Below the pieces are notes generated by a model. The model worked only from the letters and a program-made list of their open reading frames with translations, searched no databases and had not been told where the DNA came from. Source: Paracentrotus lividus (Eukaryota > Echinodermata > Echinoidea > Camarodonta > Echinidae). From it: 64,000 nucleotides of DNA. Positions 11,701-21,000 of this stretch are shown piece by piece; position 1 is the stretch's first letter; each line of letters opens with the position of its first letter. The stretch covers positions 27,076 to 91,075 of the forward strand of contig CALNVZ010001831.1 in the NCBI GenBank assembly GCA_940671915.1. Direction: 5' to 3'. The position numbers were made by a program, and so were the translations under genes.

Positions 11701-14700
11701 TTATCAAGGTCTTTTGACTTCGGTGATTGGAATCTCCGAGACCTTACCACACATCAACGCTTTGGAGCGTCCAACGGTGTGGAAATTTCTTCCCCACTTC
11801 AAGGACCATTGCAAGGACCGGACAGCTTCCGATTTAAACAGACAACACGGGAGTGATGTCTTACATCACTCCCCAAGGAGGTTCACTCTCCCTGATTTTG
11901 AACAGAGAAACCTTGCAACTCTGGGTCTGGTGCAACAGCGAGAACATCGGTCCAGTCGTTTCGCACATACCGGAAATGGAGAACGTTATAGCCCTTTTCC
12001 CATCGACAGGAAAGTAACTCCCATCAGAGTGGTCGCTGTTTACCCGGATCTTCACGCAGCTAAGTCGCAAGTTCGACCTCAGTTAGACTTCTTCGCGTCA
12101 GCAATGAACATCCGCATTCCGAAATTAGGTTCAAGATAAGGGAGGTGACGGGGACTACTTGGGACGCGGTCTCGATTCCCGGAACAGATCGGAAGTCTTA
12201 TGCTTCCTCCCTTTAGTCTGTTTCCGTTTGTCCTTAGGAAGGATTTGGAAGGACAGAGCGTCGGTGATTCTCATCACTCCTCTCTGGCCCAGCCGGGCAT
12301 GGTTGCGGGAGTTTTCTCCCTCTGTTGACAGAGGAACCATGGCACTTGTCGTGGTGCGAGAACTTAGTATACCAGCAGTGGTTAGGGATAATTCTCGAGC
12401 ACCTGAAACATCTTCTATTAACTGTTCAGCCGCTATCGCGAATTCAGTCCGAGCTACAGAGATCTACGATCGCGCTCCTCTCTGCTAGTAGAAAGTAGGA
12501 GTGTATCCACTCGAAAAGTTTTCTCTTCCAAACTGTAAACTTTTTATTGGTTCGAGAGAAATCTTTCTCCCGTCCATAGCGGTCTTCATCATCGCTCGCT
12601 CGACGAGGTTAATTCGTTGTTTACCCTAGGTGGATATAGAGCAGCTATTTCAGCTATTATTCTAAGTTTAGTAGATGGATCGTCAGTTTCAGCTGTTCCT
12701 CAGTTTTCAGTTCTTCTTAGTTCTCTGTCCCTTGAGAGACCCTAATTCAGACCTTGGGTCCCTACTTGGAGTGGCCGCGAGTGCCTCAGGCCCTAGTTAA
12801 CACTCTTTTGCACTGCTGTTTCTGCATCTTGTCTGGACACGACTATCAAGAAGTACTCCCTGATTGCGATAGGGTCAGGGCAACGAAGAGTTCGTTGCAC
12901 GCTTTTCTTTTCAACGAGTCTCATACGTTGAGAAAATGGAGGTGTTCGTCTTATCCATAACGGCATATTTTGAGCGTAGAATCAGACAGAGTTCCGGGAC
13001 TGTAAAAGAATTTTCCTACGTCCCTTAAGTCAGAAATTCTCATCGATGCACATCGACAAAGTGTGGTACCCGGTGAAGACATTCAATGATTCCTGAAAAA
13101 TGTCAAAAAGTTCCATAATCTGACCAACTTTTTGTTATATCCAGGGAATCTTTTGGACCAGTATAGAGAAGTACTATCTCGAGACGGATAGTAGCGGAAC
13201 CGAGAGCCAGGGGACCTGACTCTATCTTAGGACCCACGTTACGAAGGGTATCAGCCTTTCGTGGGCCTAATTTCAGGGAATTTCCATGGAGGAAATATGT
13301 AAGACTGACATTGGGGACGTTTCTGTGATGGAAGGAAATTATTTCTATGTTCCTATCATGGCGACGGCGTCATCCATAACCAACTAAAACTGTAGGTGTT
13401 GTCCTTCCCCAGTACTGGTCGGTGCTGGTCGTATAGCAAAGTAGGCAAATATATCATTCTTTTGAAGTAAATCATAACAATTATCACTAATTTTATTATT
13501 TACAATAAAGAATTATATATTTGCCTACAATCCCTCCCTCCTTCCCCCGTTCCATCACTACATGGAAGTTTTAGGGTGGTATGAGACAAGAGGAGGATTT
13601 ATGGGAAGGCTTTTGCCGAGTGCCCTTATCGCAAGAGGGCGCCCTTCTTATAGTGGAAGGGATGATAGGAGACAATAGAGCAAAATTTTCGGAGTTAAAG
13701 TATTGGTAGGTTGGGCGATTCGAGGACGAATAGCAAAGTAGGCAAATATATAATTCTTTATTGTAAATAATAAAATTAGTGATAATTTTTATGATTATGA
13801 TTAATTGCATATACACATGAATTGAAGATTTTTTTCATCACTTCATATTTACAGTCCAATCCCATTATAAAGACATCCTTAAGACTAAGCCAAATACATC
13901 TTAACAAAATCTAGCTATAGTGAACACCAAGGCACTTGATAGAATTGGTACTGGGTAAACTGCCTCAATATATTTACAACAAAATATTACATGCATGCTC
14001 ATGAAAGCGGGAGTGGACTGTACCTGTACCAGAAGTGTTCTCAATAGTTTTTATCAGCCTCAAATAAATGACTCTTAATAGGATGCTGGTGTACATTACA
14101 ACAAGGATCCTCCAGAAGGAGCCGAGGAGAATGAGGAGGGGATTTGTGGAGTCAAGGAGCAACAGGATGGACCTAATGGATTGGTGGATAATAAATGTGG
14201 CAGGAATGTCACTCCGAAAAATGCTGGGTTGTGCAGGTATAGAATTGGCTCTCTTGGCATGATCTCTGTTACATTAAGACATTTGGTCTTGTATATTAAA
14301 CACTCAGATCTTCATTTAGGTTAGAAATCTTCTGAACTTCTGAAATGTACACGTACATGTTGGATTGTCGTTCGATACAGATGTTTTGTATCTTTTACTG
14401 TATGGTAATGTCTTGTGAAAGTCGAACCTCCATTTATTATTACCCCCAAGAACCTTGTTACATGTAGAAGTCAGCTATACATTGTTGTGTAGGTCCCATA
14501 TTTTGAAGTCTTTGGATAGAAGTGCTGTCATTATACAGTGCATCCCACAAAAAATGCTAATGGCACTTTAGATGGGTATAATATTAAAATTACAATATTA
14601 TATTAATTCTTTCTTTACACCCGTAAACTACAACTCGTTTTTTACAATTGGATGAAATTTTATGTGATATGGACCAATAATCACAATGATGTGAGCATTT

Positions 14701-17534
14701 TTTCATCACACATCAGGAAACCTCTCCATCCAAGTTTGTATTAAGTAGTACCGGGTATATCAAATAAAAGAAACCCAAGTTTGATCATTAATAATTTGAA
14801 AAATGTCTCAGTAGTGATTATGAAATTTATATCACTGCAAAGTGCAACCTATTTCCATTCTAATGATATGTCCCTCAGCTCACCAATATCGCGCATTGCT
14901 GAACCCCATTGTTCTGAAAAGTCTTGCAAAATTGTGAGTGTTCACTTTCACGCTCCTTGAGATGCGTTATTCAAAGGTGCCTTAAAGGAAACCCAACTTT
15001 GATCATCAATGAGCGTAAAAGTGAACCACTCACAATTTTGCAAGACATATTTAAAACAATGGGGTTCGGTAATACATGATATTGGTGAGCTGAGACAGGT
15101 ATCATTAAAATGGTAATGAGTTGCACTTTACAGTGAAATTTCATAATTACTACTGAGATATTATCAAACTTGGGTTTATTTTATTCGACAAATCCGGTAC
15201 TACTCAATACAAACTTGGATTGAGAGGTTTCCTGATGTGTAATGACAAAATGCTCATATCTTTGTGATTCTTGGACCATATTACATAAAATTTCATCCAG
15301 TTGTAGAAAACAAATTGTAGTTAATGGGTGTAAAGATATAAACAATGTAATTTTGTAATTTTAATATTATACCCATTTAAAGTGCCATTATCATTTTTTG
15401 TGGGACACACTGAGTGATTTCACGTTCGGTGTTGGTGTTGCTGTTAGTGTTAGCAGAGTGAAATTCTGCTAAAATCGAGCTCAAACACCGAGCTCAGATC
15501 TAGATGAGAGTCGATACCGATATCCCAACACGCGCGGATCCGGATCGCCTATAGCCAAACACCGTCTGAAGAAAAATGGCGTTGACGCAATTCGGTTTTG
15601 TTGTTTAAAACTGTTTGAATATACAATGTACCTGAAGAAGGCCCTAAAAGGTTAGAATCATACCAGTAAATCGAAAATTAATCCTTCTTCAAATCTCTCT
15701 TTGATACAAATTTACCTAATGATGGGTATTTTTTGACGAAACGGTAAGTTTACAGTTCATATCTTGGGCAGTTTTTTTCAAGCAGCAGGAAATGGAGCGT
15801 TACCTAGTTCACTTCAAAACCATGCTGGGCCTCGCAGCGCGTAGCCCCCAGACCCTATAATTTCATACATCGATTCAGATTAGCAGTGTGATTGATCATG
15901 CCTTTTGTTCCTAAAATATAGATTGAGAAGACATCTATGTTGATGATATTTATTCCCTATACGATTTACTACGGAATACCTTATTTTATATTTTCTAATG
16001 ATTTTTTCTAATGAATTTAGATGAAATTTCTTGGACCCTTGTTAGGCTTGAAGAGTAAGTAGCCAATTTGTGAATCCATCTCGTTAACCCCAAAACTAAC
16101 CAATTTTGTAGGTCTTGAAGTACCCTCTTTGGTCTAATATATTAATTGATTAATTATTCTGTAAAATAAAGTATTGATACTCTGCCACTCGAGCCTCCAC
16201 TGCCACCAGACAAACCAAACGTTGGCCAACACCAACACTAACACCGAGTGTGAAATGAACTTTTTCTTAATCCCTATAGGGGTTTAGTGTTAGTCAATGG
16301 AAATTTGCACATGAAATTTAACACCGCCTGCAGAGCTACATGTAGGTTCAGCAGACGACATTTGACACAAAATGAAACACCAGCTACCGGAAATACGTCA
16401 AAATTTAGAGGTCAACACCTAACACCGAGTGATTTTATTTCCATTTCACGTTCGGTGTTAGATCAGACTTCTGCTCCAAAATAAGCACTAACACCGATTA
16501 TAACACCGAACATGAAATCACTCACTGTATTCAATCTCTCAAAACTTTACTTGTGTAAAACCATCTTCTTAAAGGAGTCTTATTTGGGGGACATTTGTTG
16601 ACACAGAATTCTTGCAAGCGTCAGATACATGTTGAATCTGTGTTTAACCAATGTCAACTGTTTAAACAAATGCATGCTGAATCTTATTGAATAAATTCAA
16701 CAAACAATAAACAAGCAAAACAAAACATGAAAAATACAATCATGCTTGCTGACTTATAGCACTTTCTCAATCCTTGTTTTACTCCAAATAAGCTTTTTAG
16801 GCCAAATGTCTCTATGTGATTTATATTTCGCTCTCAAGGGTACACTACAGTGAGTACCTGGTGGGACTGATCAACAACAATCAAATAGATCCAGCCAAGA
16901 GTTTTCCTAGAAACCAGCTTGAAATCATCCTGAAACGGGAGGAAGTACCTGTTGCAGTACGGCGACTAGGTGAACGTGATCTTGATTACAGGAAGCGTCT
17001 TCTTATTGTAAGTGATCAAGCTTATTCAGAGCATTTTGAAGCGGATTTTAGGAATTTTGGGGGGTCGGTTGCTTGGCATTGGATTGGGTTGGAAGAGATA
17101 AGACTGCTGAATTGATAGCATTTTATTTGTGTTTTAGTTCTTCGTACTATAAGTGGCCGCAGTTCATTGAAAGTTCTTTGACTCTGGAGTTGGGTAGGAG
17201 GTTAGTTTGAAAAGTTTAGAAAGAGCTAGATGTTGAGGATCAACGACACCTGAGGCTTATGCAGGATGAGAAATGCACTTTTAATGGGCAAGAGGTGTTT
17301 ATTTATTGACTGAGTGTGGAAATCCTAAAGCACATATAAACTTTATATAGATATATAAAGTCATGACATTCTTAAATTGGTGGAGAGTGATTAATTATTA
17401 GAGTAAAGTCTTTGAAAATGAATTTCTTGATTTTTTACTGTAAAAATCACTTTTAATTATTTAACTATTGGTTCCTTTAGGTCGTTCAAAACAAACTTCC
17501 TCTCAAAAAGTCAACAAGAAACAGGCTTAGATGA
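5529..17534 (+). CDS. RNF31: RNF31/HOIP-like RBR E3 ubiquitin ligase, C-terminal six exons
   Basis: HOIP is the catalytic subunit of LUBAC, the cytosolic E3 that makes linear (Met1-linked) ubiquitin chains in NF-kB and cell-death signalling. Six exons join in phase (208+119+114+155+169+54 nt) to give 272 codons and a stop, about the length of the C-terminal part of the vertebrate protein. In order they give the second half of the IBR (CPEC, CFKC, QWMDQHEGISC), RING2 (CPRC, catalytic GGCMH, CPQC, CCGC), the linear-chain determining region (HHPRDCLFYLR, VKEQQDGPNGLVDNKCG) and the tail (HYSEYLVGLINNNQIDPA). All junctions are GT-AG. The third visible intron is 7.2 kb because a DIRS element sits in it. 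RING1, the UBA and the N-terminal zinc fingers lie upstream and are not seen. Identification rests on recognition of conserved motifs; splice sites were chosen by eye. Confidence 0.9.
5999..6019 (+). repeat. (ATT)n microsatellite
   Basis: About seven ATT trinucleotides in the intron between the IBR and RING2 exons. Confidence 0.9.
6195..6313 (+). CDS. RNF31: RNF31-like exon: catalytic RING2
   Basis: Encodes CPRCMMRYELAKGGCMHVKC, then CPQC and CCGC. The Cys codon of GGCMH (6239-6241) aligns with the catalytic cysteine that accepts ubiquitin as a thioester in HOIP, and the His two residues on is also conserved. Acceptor ATCCGCAG, donor GTCAGT at 6314. All visible RING2 zinc ligands are present, so the fragment looks catalytically competent. 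Confidence 0.92.
6727..6840 (+). CDS. RNF31: RNF31-like exon: LDD zinc-finger part
   Basis: Encodes DCNRFASC, GLHAHHPRDCLFYLREED and LQKLLN. The HHPRDCLFYLR block is a hallmark of the HOIP linear-chain determining domain that follows RING2. Acceptor TTTCCAG, donor GTAAGT at 6841, phase 0. The reading frame is open upstream of the acceptor, but that part has no homology. Confidence 0.92.
6891..7122. mobile_element. Small hairpin MITE in intron
   Basis: The ends AGACGAATTTG and CAAATTCGTCT are perfect 11 bp inverted repeats. Inside, GGGGGCTTCCAATGTACTAC (from 6951) is mirrored near 7046-7068. The interior is GC-rich with CGCG and TGCGCG words, unlike the surrounding intron. It has no coding capacity. 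It sits downstream of the HHPRDC exon. No clear target duplication is seen. Confidence 0.6.
7331..7512 (+). repeat. DIRS left inverted terminal repeat (copy A)
   Basis: The reverse complement of this stretch recurs at 13581-13752. Shared words include TTGCCTACTTTGCTATTC, GAAGGGCGCCCTCTT and AAAGCCTTCCCATAAATCC. The right copy lacks one TTGTCTCC-type repeat that is present here. Confidence 0.9.
7920..8470 (+). pseudogene. DIRS first-ORF remnant upstream of repeat array
   Basis: A conserved leader-to-ORF stretch shared with 33850-34400 (copy B). Frames encode PTVPQTPVKSSRE, FPGKVTTSVGRPS and LGEGSR in both copies, which supports former protein coding, probably gag-like. The two copies differ by indels, and neither has a continuous frame. 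No known domain was recognised. Confidence 0.45.
8470..8880 (+). repeat. 15-bp ATCGAT tandem array in DIRS (copy A)
   Basis: About 26 units of the type GAATCGATCACAATT/ACA. The 15 bp period preserves frame: plus strand gives ESITT/ESITI pentapeptides, minus strand gives IDSVV/IDSIV, and two plus frames plus one minus frame stay open. It occurs at the same place in copies B and C. It may be a low-complexity linker in gag or simply a minisatellite. Confidence 0.85.
9501..9565 (+). ncRNA. tRNA-like sequence inside DIRS (copy A)
   Basis: Contains CGGTAGAGCACC (D-arm/box A-like) and a perfect T-arm TCGGG-TTTAGTT-CCCGA (9541-9557), followed by TGGAATCC like a tRNA 3' acceptor strand. The 5' acceptor strand and a paired anticodon stem are absent, so it is a tRNA-derived remnant and not a working tRNA. 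Copies B and C keep the canonical GTTCAGTTCC box B. Confidence 0.5.
9703..11006 (+). pseudogene. DIRS gag-like region (copy A)
   Basis: Stop-interrupted frames between the leader and RT, as expected for DIRS gag. The most readable part is the 116-codon frame from 10656, ending in a Gly/Arg/Gln-rich tail (GQSGRGGHDGQGGRDGDRS) suggestive of a nucleic-acid-binding end. The same tail occurs at 49620-49720 in copy D. No zinc knuckle is seen. The gag label follows from position. Confidence 0.5.
11040..11620 (+). pseudogene. DIRS reverse transcriptase fragment (copy A)
   Basis: A frame around 11275-11370 reads FFPKHGGSIRVFLNVKTINR followed by LDFIIY, matching RT block 1-2 of DIRS elements (V-P-K-x-GG-x-R-v-x-n-x-k-x-iN). 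The stretch before it (PPIWKSITNDCYPFNDQ) resembles the W-x-x-I-x-D segment preceding DIRS RT. The catalytic DD motif was not found in frame. Stops and shifts make it non-functional. Confidence 0.65.
11650..12340 (+). pseudogene. DIRS RNase H and connection fragment (copy A)
   Basis: Pieces in different frames: TTDAS (RNase H first Asp), HINALERPTVWKFL (helix with catalytic Glu), a TDN-like segment clearer in copy D (QTDNTGVMSY), then VRPQLDFFASAMNIRIPK and SVILITPLWPSRAWLREF. The last two match the DIRS motifs P-x-v-D-L-F-A-s-x-x-N and l-I-a-P-x-W-P-x-x-x-W. A segment of about 85 bp present in copy D is missing here at the repeated word GACCAC near 11667, which looks like a short-repeat deletion. 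Confidence 0.7.
12341..13435 (+). other. DIRS 3' region, expected recombinase (copy A)
   Basis: By position this should encode the tyrosine recombinase. Only a weak hint is seen near 12640 (YRAAISAI, like the SYRSAISS segment of DIRS recombinases), and no R-H-R-Y set is recognisable. The 3' end (12985-13390) matches 51160-51179 plus 52487-52865 in copy D. Confidence 0.4.
13436..13528 (+). repeat. DIRS internal complementary region (copy A)
   Basis: GTAGGCAAATATATCATTC...TTGAAGTAAA is the reverse complement of the left element end (7317-7345). The part from TTTACAATAAAGAATTATAT to GCCTAC is the reverse complement of the right end (13740-13775). This arrangement templates circle closure in DIRS replication. 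Confidence 0.88.
13581..13752 (-). repeat. DIRS right inverted terminal repeat (copy A)
   Basis: Reverse complement of 7331-7512, with small differences (CCTATCATCC replaces a longer CTCC repeat). The element continues to about 13797, where ATGATT is reached. Confidence 0.88.
13798..14081 (+). other. Intron sequence after DIRS copy A
   Basis: AT-rich intron with no repeat recognised. It ends in the acceptor TTAATAG of the LDD exon. Confidence 0.5.
14082..14236 (+). CDS. RNF31: RNF31-like exon: LDD insert
   Basis: The correct frame starts GAT GCT GGT and gives DAGVHYNKDPPEGAEENE, then GICGVKEQQDGPNGLVDNKCGRN and NAGLC. This aligns with the HOIP stretch containing IEQKEVPNGLRDEACGKE and AGLC. 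The acceptor is TTAATAG ending at 14081, the donor GTATAG at 14237. The exon ends in phase 2. The longest ORF over this interval is in a different frame and is not the coding one. The exon lies 7.2 kb from the previous one because of an intronic DIRS insertion. Confidence 0.85.
14536..15412. mobile_element. Fold-back element in RNF31-like intron, CAGTG ends
   Basis: Arms of about 420 bp (14536-14960 and 15008-15412) are reverse complements with roughly 85-90% identity by eye. The ends are CAGTGCATCCCACAAAAAATG and the complement of CAGTGTGTCCCACAAA. TA precedes the left end, so a Tc1/mariner-type TA target is plausible. It has no ORF of note. Confidence 0.7.
15411..16527. mobile_element. Inverted-repeat element rich in CGGTGTTAGTG words
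   Basis: Terminal repeats GAGTGATTTCACGTTCGGTG and, at the right, its complement ending ATCACTCACTG before TA. TAACACCG or CGGTGTTA recurs near both ends and internally (15430-15470, 16220-16245, 16420-16510), giving nested inverted repeats. It abuts the preceding element, whose last bases CACTG are shared with its first bases. No coding capacity is seen. Confidence 0.65.
16839..17007 (+). CDS. RNF31: RNF31-like exon: C-terminal helical part
   Basis: Encodes VHYSEYLVGLINNNQIDPA and, at its end, LDYRKRLLI, matching the HOIP segment AHYKEYLVSLINAHSLDPA. The first G completes an Arg codon with the previous exon. Donor GTAAGT at 17008. The ORF runs on past the donor without homology. Confidence 0.9.
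17481..17534 (+). CDS. RNF31: RNF31-like terminal exon
   Basis: A short last exon after the acceptor TTCCTTTAG encodes VVQNKLPLKKSTRNRLR and a TGA stop. The pattern hydrophobic-PL-x(2-3)-S-x-R-basic end resembles the last residues of vertebrate HOIP. The frame fits with phase 0 from the previous exon. It was found by phase and tail similarity; it is too short to stand alone. Confidence 0.75.
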   Translation, partial: VVQNKLPLKKSTRNRLR

Positions 17535-17600
17535 TGGGAAAGTGCAAATGAAGAATGAAGAAAATAATGTGGTTGTGATGAATATTAGCCTATTATACTA
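17535..17600 (+). other. 3' UTR start of RNF31-like gene
   Basis: Sequence directly after the TGA. No polyadenylation signal was identified with confidence before the minisatellite. Confidence 0.4.
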
Positions 17601-18075
17601 CAAGGTACAGCTGGAGCTGGGAAAACAACGCTTCATACGGTACAATAGAAAAACAAGGGATCACACCAAAATGAAAGTATTGTACTTCAAGGGACACCTG
17701 GAGCTGGCAAAACAACGCTTCATACAATAGGAAAACAAGGGATCACACCAAAATGAAAGTATTGTACTTCAAGGTACAGCTGGAGCTGGCAAAACAACGC
17801 TTCATACAATAGGAAAACAAGGAATCACACCAAAATGAAAGTATTGTACTTCAAGGTACAGCTGGAGCTGGGAAAACAATGCTTCATACATTAGGAAAAC
17901 AAGAGATCGCACCAAAATGAAAGTATTGTACTCCAAGGTACAGCTGGAGCTGGGAAAACAATGCTTCATACATTGGGAAAACAAGAGATCGCACCAAAAT
18001 GAAAGTATTGTACTTTAAGGTACAGCTGGAGCTGGGAAAACAACGCTACATGCAATAGGAAAACAAGAGATCACA
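17601..18075 (+). repeat. 82-bp minisatellite, about 6 units
   Basis: Units begin at CAAGG or TAAGG at 17601, 17688, 17770, 17852, 17934 and 18016 (periods 87, 82, 82, 82, 82). Every unit contains a stretch that reads GTAGAGKTT or GTPGAGKTT in one frame, a Walker A-like word, followed by HTIGKQGITPK and a stop. Because 82 is not divisible by three, the array cannot encode a repeat protein. It lies just behind the RNF31-like stop codon. Small ORFs on both strands here are shadows. Confidence 0.9.
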
Positions 18076-21000
18076 TCTTGGCTAAGATATCAATTCTTGC
18101 TACATAATACTCGGTATTAGTAAAAAATGAAATATGTATCTCAATGTCCCAACTGTTTTTCATGTATGCTAAATTTGCTCATGAAAAAAATGCCTAAAAT
18201 TTGTATCCAATTTGATAAAGTTTTCACTTGTTGGTAGAGGGGGATGTTCTATGTATATTGAGCAATGATACAATCATACTTTTTATCCAAAGATTATTTG
18301 ATCAAGACACAACTTTTAAACCAATATACCATTATATCAGGTTATAAGATGGTAGCTGTACACAATGTGTGCATCATCTCCACTATCAAGGAGCTGGTAT
18401 GCAGCCATGTGGAGTACTAGATTAATCTGAATGCAGGGTATTTAAACAAATTTGCAATAATTATGTCTGTTTTGACATAACATGCTGCATTACCAATGCT
18501 AATGATATTTCAATTATTCAATTTCAAGTGGAACCGTATCATGCTTATTTTGCACACTTACATACAATGCAGGGCCTATCTCTTTAAGTATATAGTTTAT
18601 GCAATATCACTGGAAGCTACTACCAATCTACAAGTTTCATCAGTCTTGCCACCTAAGAGTACTTCACGGACTGCCTTGTATGAAAAAACTCTTAAAAACG
18701 CAAATAATATTATCATGAAAATTAATCTAGAACTAACACAAATTGATATATTTTGTATAGTTTGCCATTAGTGTTTTCAATATGTGTCGATGCACATGTA
18801 TGTTTCTTCCAAAATAGAGTCTATTATTGCTCACTCATTACTGTGTAAATATATTCAGGAATATAATACATGCATTTTAAAAGTTGCTTTTGATGTTATT
18901 TATGTATATACATGTACACACTTGAATTTTTAATTGTGTATAGTTGATATGTCATATGGTGACATTCATATACAAAACTTGATATACATGTATATTGATA
19001 TCACACCTAAAACAATCATGCCCCAAAAAATCGTTGAAAGTAGGCCTATGTTTTAAGAAGGTTTACATTTGTATATGAAGATCGATGTGTATTTTTTCTT
19101 TCTTTTTTTTATCTTGAAAGCAAGATATACTGGACTTTAGTGTTTCATAAACATGTACATAGAATTCCCATATGGAGCTATATTCATATTGTAAAATGTG
19201 TTGTTAATGAATATTTATGTAACACCAGGCTTCCTTTTAATACATTTTTTTTTCAAAAGAAGCGTGGTTTTCTTTTATGCTTTTTATATTATGTTGCTAT
19301 ACAGTGCATTGACCAGACACGGACCCATTTTATGTCCAGTTTATATATCACTCTAATATAAAATCAACAGGAAAAATATATGTGGAAATTTGCTCTTACA
19401 TTTATAGTTTTCCATACCTAAAATAAATCAAAATTGTTGATAATATTTGTACATATTCTAGATCTGCCAAACTATGTGGCAGTTTTGTAGGGGGGGGGGG
19501 GGGTTCCTCTTAACTCTCGAGAGAAGAAGCATTAGAGGCTATAAAGTCATGTACATGTATATGAAACTGATTATTAGATCAGTTTTATGATGATTATATT
19601 GTTAATGCTTACGTGAAGAGATACCTGGATGTAAGTACAGAATGGGTATATCTAACTGTTCTCTGTTAGAATTGTACATACATGTAGTCACATGTGTACC
19701 AAAAGTCGTGTGTTTTTGCAGGACTTGCTATTTACACCTGTACTTTTCAAATTTGAATGTATGTGATATATCCTATACATGTAGTTGATAAATGGGATAG
19801 GAATTTAGCTTGGCTCCAAAAAGAGAGAGACTTATGCAGCATCCTATACATGTATTTGGATATATCATTGATTCTTTTAAAAACTTATAAGGAATACTAT
19901 TGTTGTAAATATTGTGTGTTTGTTGCCTTAGCTGCATATATTACTTGTTTTATGTATTTGCTAGTCATCACATGTCTTGTGTATTCAAACATTCCAAGAA
20001 AAACATCTTTCATACCATTATGCTCCAAAACAAAGTTCAAAAATTATTATCAAACTAAATAAAAAGAAATAATAAAAAATTGAAAAAATTGAAAAAAACA
20101 TAACACAGAAAATGAAAAAAAAGAAGAAAAAGATAAAAAATAAAGAAGTGCAAAAAAAAAAATTAAAATCATAAAATATACCCCCAAACTTTAGGCGTAA
20201 ATACCAACAGTAAAATTCGCCTTGAACCAATTAGTGCAATAACATCAAGATGTATGTGTTGTCTGAGAACCAGAAAGAGATATTTCATTTAGAGATCTTC
20301 TATCATTTACTTACTAAATCACCCGGGATATAGATCTTTAGTTTTGTATGTACTCATTTCTGAAATATTAGTGTTTGCTTTAAATTATTTAACAGTTTTT
20401 ATAAGCTCATCACCATTACATTGTGAGTTTAACTCTAAAAAGTACTAATTTAGTTTCAGTATTGATGCACAGGTGAAGCAGTGAGAGAAAGGATGCCACA
20501 ATTTAAACGTCAGAGTGCCTATAATGTATGCAAGTTCTACAATTCCAATCGCAACATGGACATAAATACGTAACTGTAATCGGGTAGAAGTGTGTGCTCA
20601 ATTATTATTGTAAATTTTATTTTATTAATGACTTGAAATATTCCACATAGAATTTTTTTTGTTAAGACCTTTATGTAGGGAACTTGGGTCTTAATTTCCT
20701 TGTTCCTTTTTATGGGGATGAAACAGTTGATCCAGCTAAGCCAGTGGAAAACCATTCAATAGACAACGCTCCAGAGGGACAACTTGTCAAAATATGAAGT
20801 CTTGGTTTGAAATATATTAATCATGTAGGACTTCAACCTCTTATTGTAAGATATTAAGATTTTTTATGTTAGAATCATTTTAAGACAATTTGAAATGGAA
20901 AATAAATGTATTAAGGGTGATAACTATAAATTTATAAAGAAAAAAAATTATAGAAATCACAAGCTAATATAGTTTCTATTCAATACTGTTCAATTTGTTT

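Larger units (their letters stand above)
7317..13797 (+). mobile_element. DIRS-type retrotransposon, full-length but decayed (copy A)
   Basis: It has the DIRS signature: inverted terminal repeats (7331-7512 and 13581-13752) plus an internal complementary region (13436-13528) that joins the complements of both ends. The interior carries, in order, a leader, a 15-bp ATCGAT array, a tRNA-like patch, a gag-like region, RT, and RNase H with connection. DIRS elements replicate via a circular intermediate and integrate with a tyrosine recombinase, so they make no target duplication; none is seen. The coding frames are broken by stops and frameshifts. It lies in an RNF31-like intron in sense orientation. 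Other copies are at 33253-36662, 39555-43010 and 49535-53267. Confidence 0.85.

Noticed and set aside
12341..13435. Clear tyrosine recombinase in DIRS copy A
   Set aside because: Expected by position, but no R-H-R-Y residues could be placed in any frame, so it is recorded only as an expected region.
13974..14262. ORFs on both strands at the LDD exon (frames LLDSTNP and ITTRILQKEP)
   Set aside because: The homologous frame to HOIP is a different plus-strand frame from 14082 with correct splice phases.
17601..18075. NACHT or adenylate-kinase-like gene from the GTAGAGKTT motif
   Set aside because: No second ATPase motif, a stop in each unit and an 82-bp period rule out a functional gene here.
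17601..18075. CRISPR array
   Set aside because: Eukaryotic context, contiguous 82-bp units without unique spacers, and no cas genes. The same reasoning applies to the 15-bp and 123-bp arrays.
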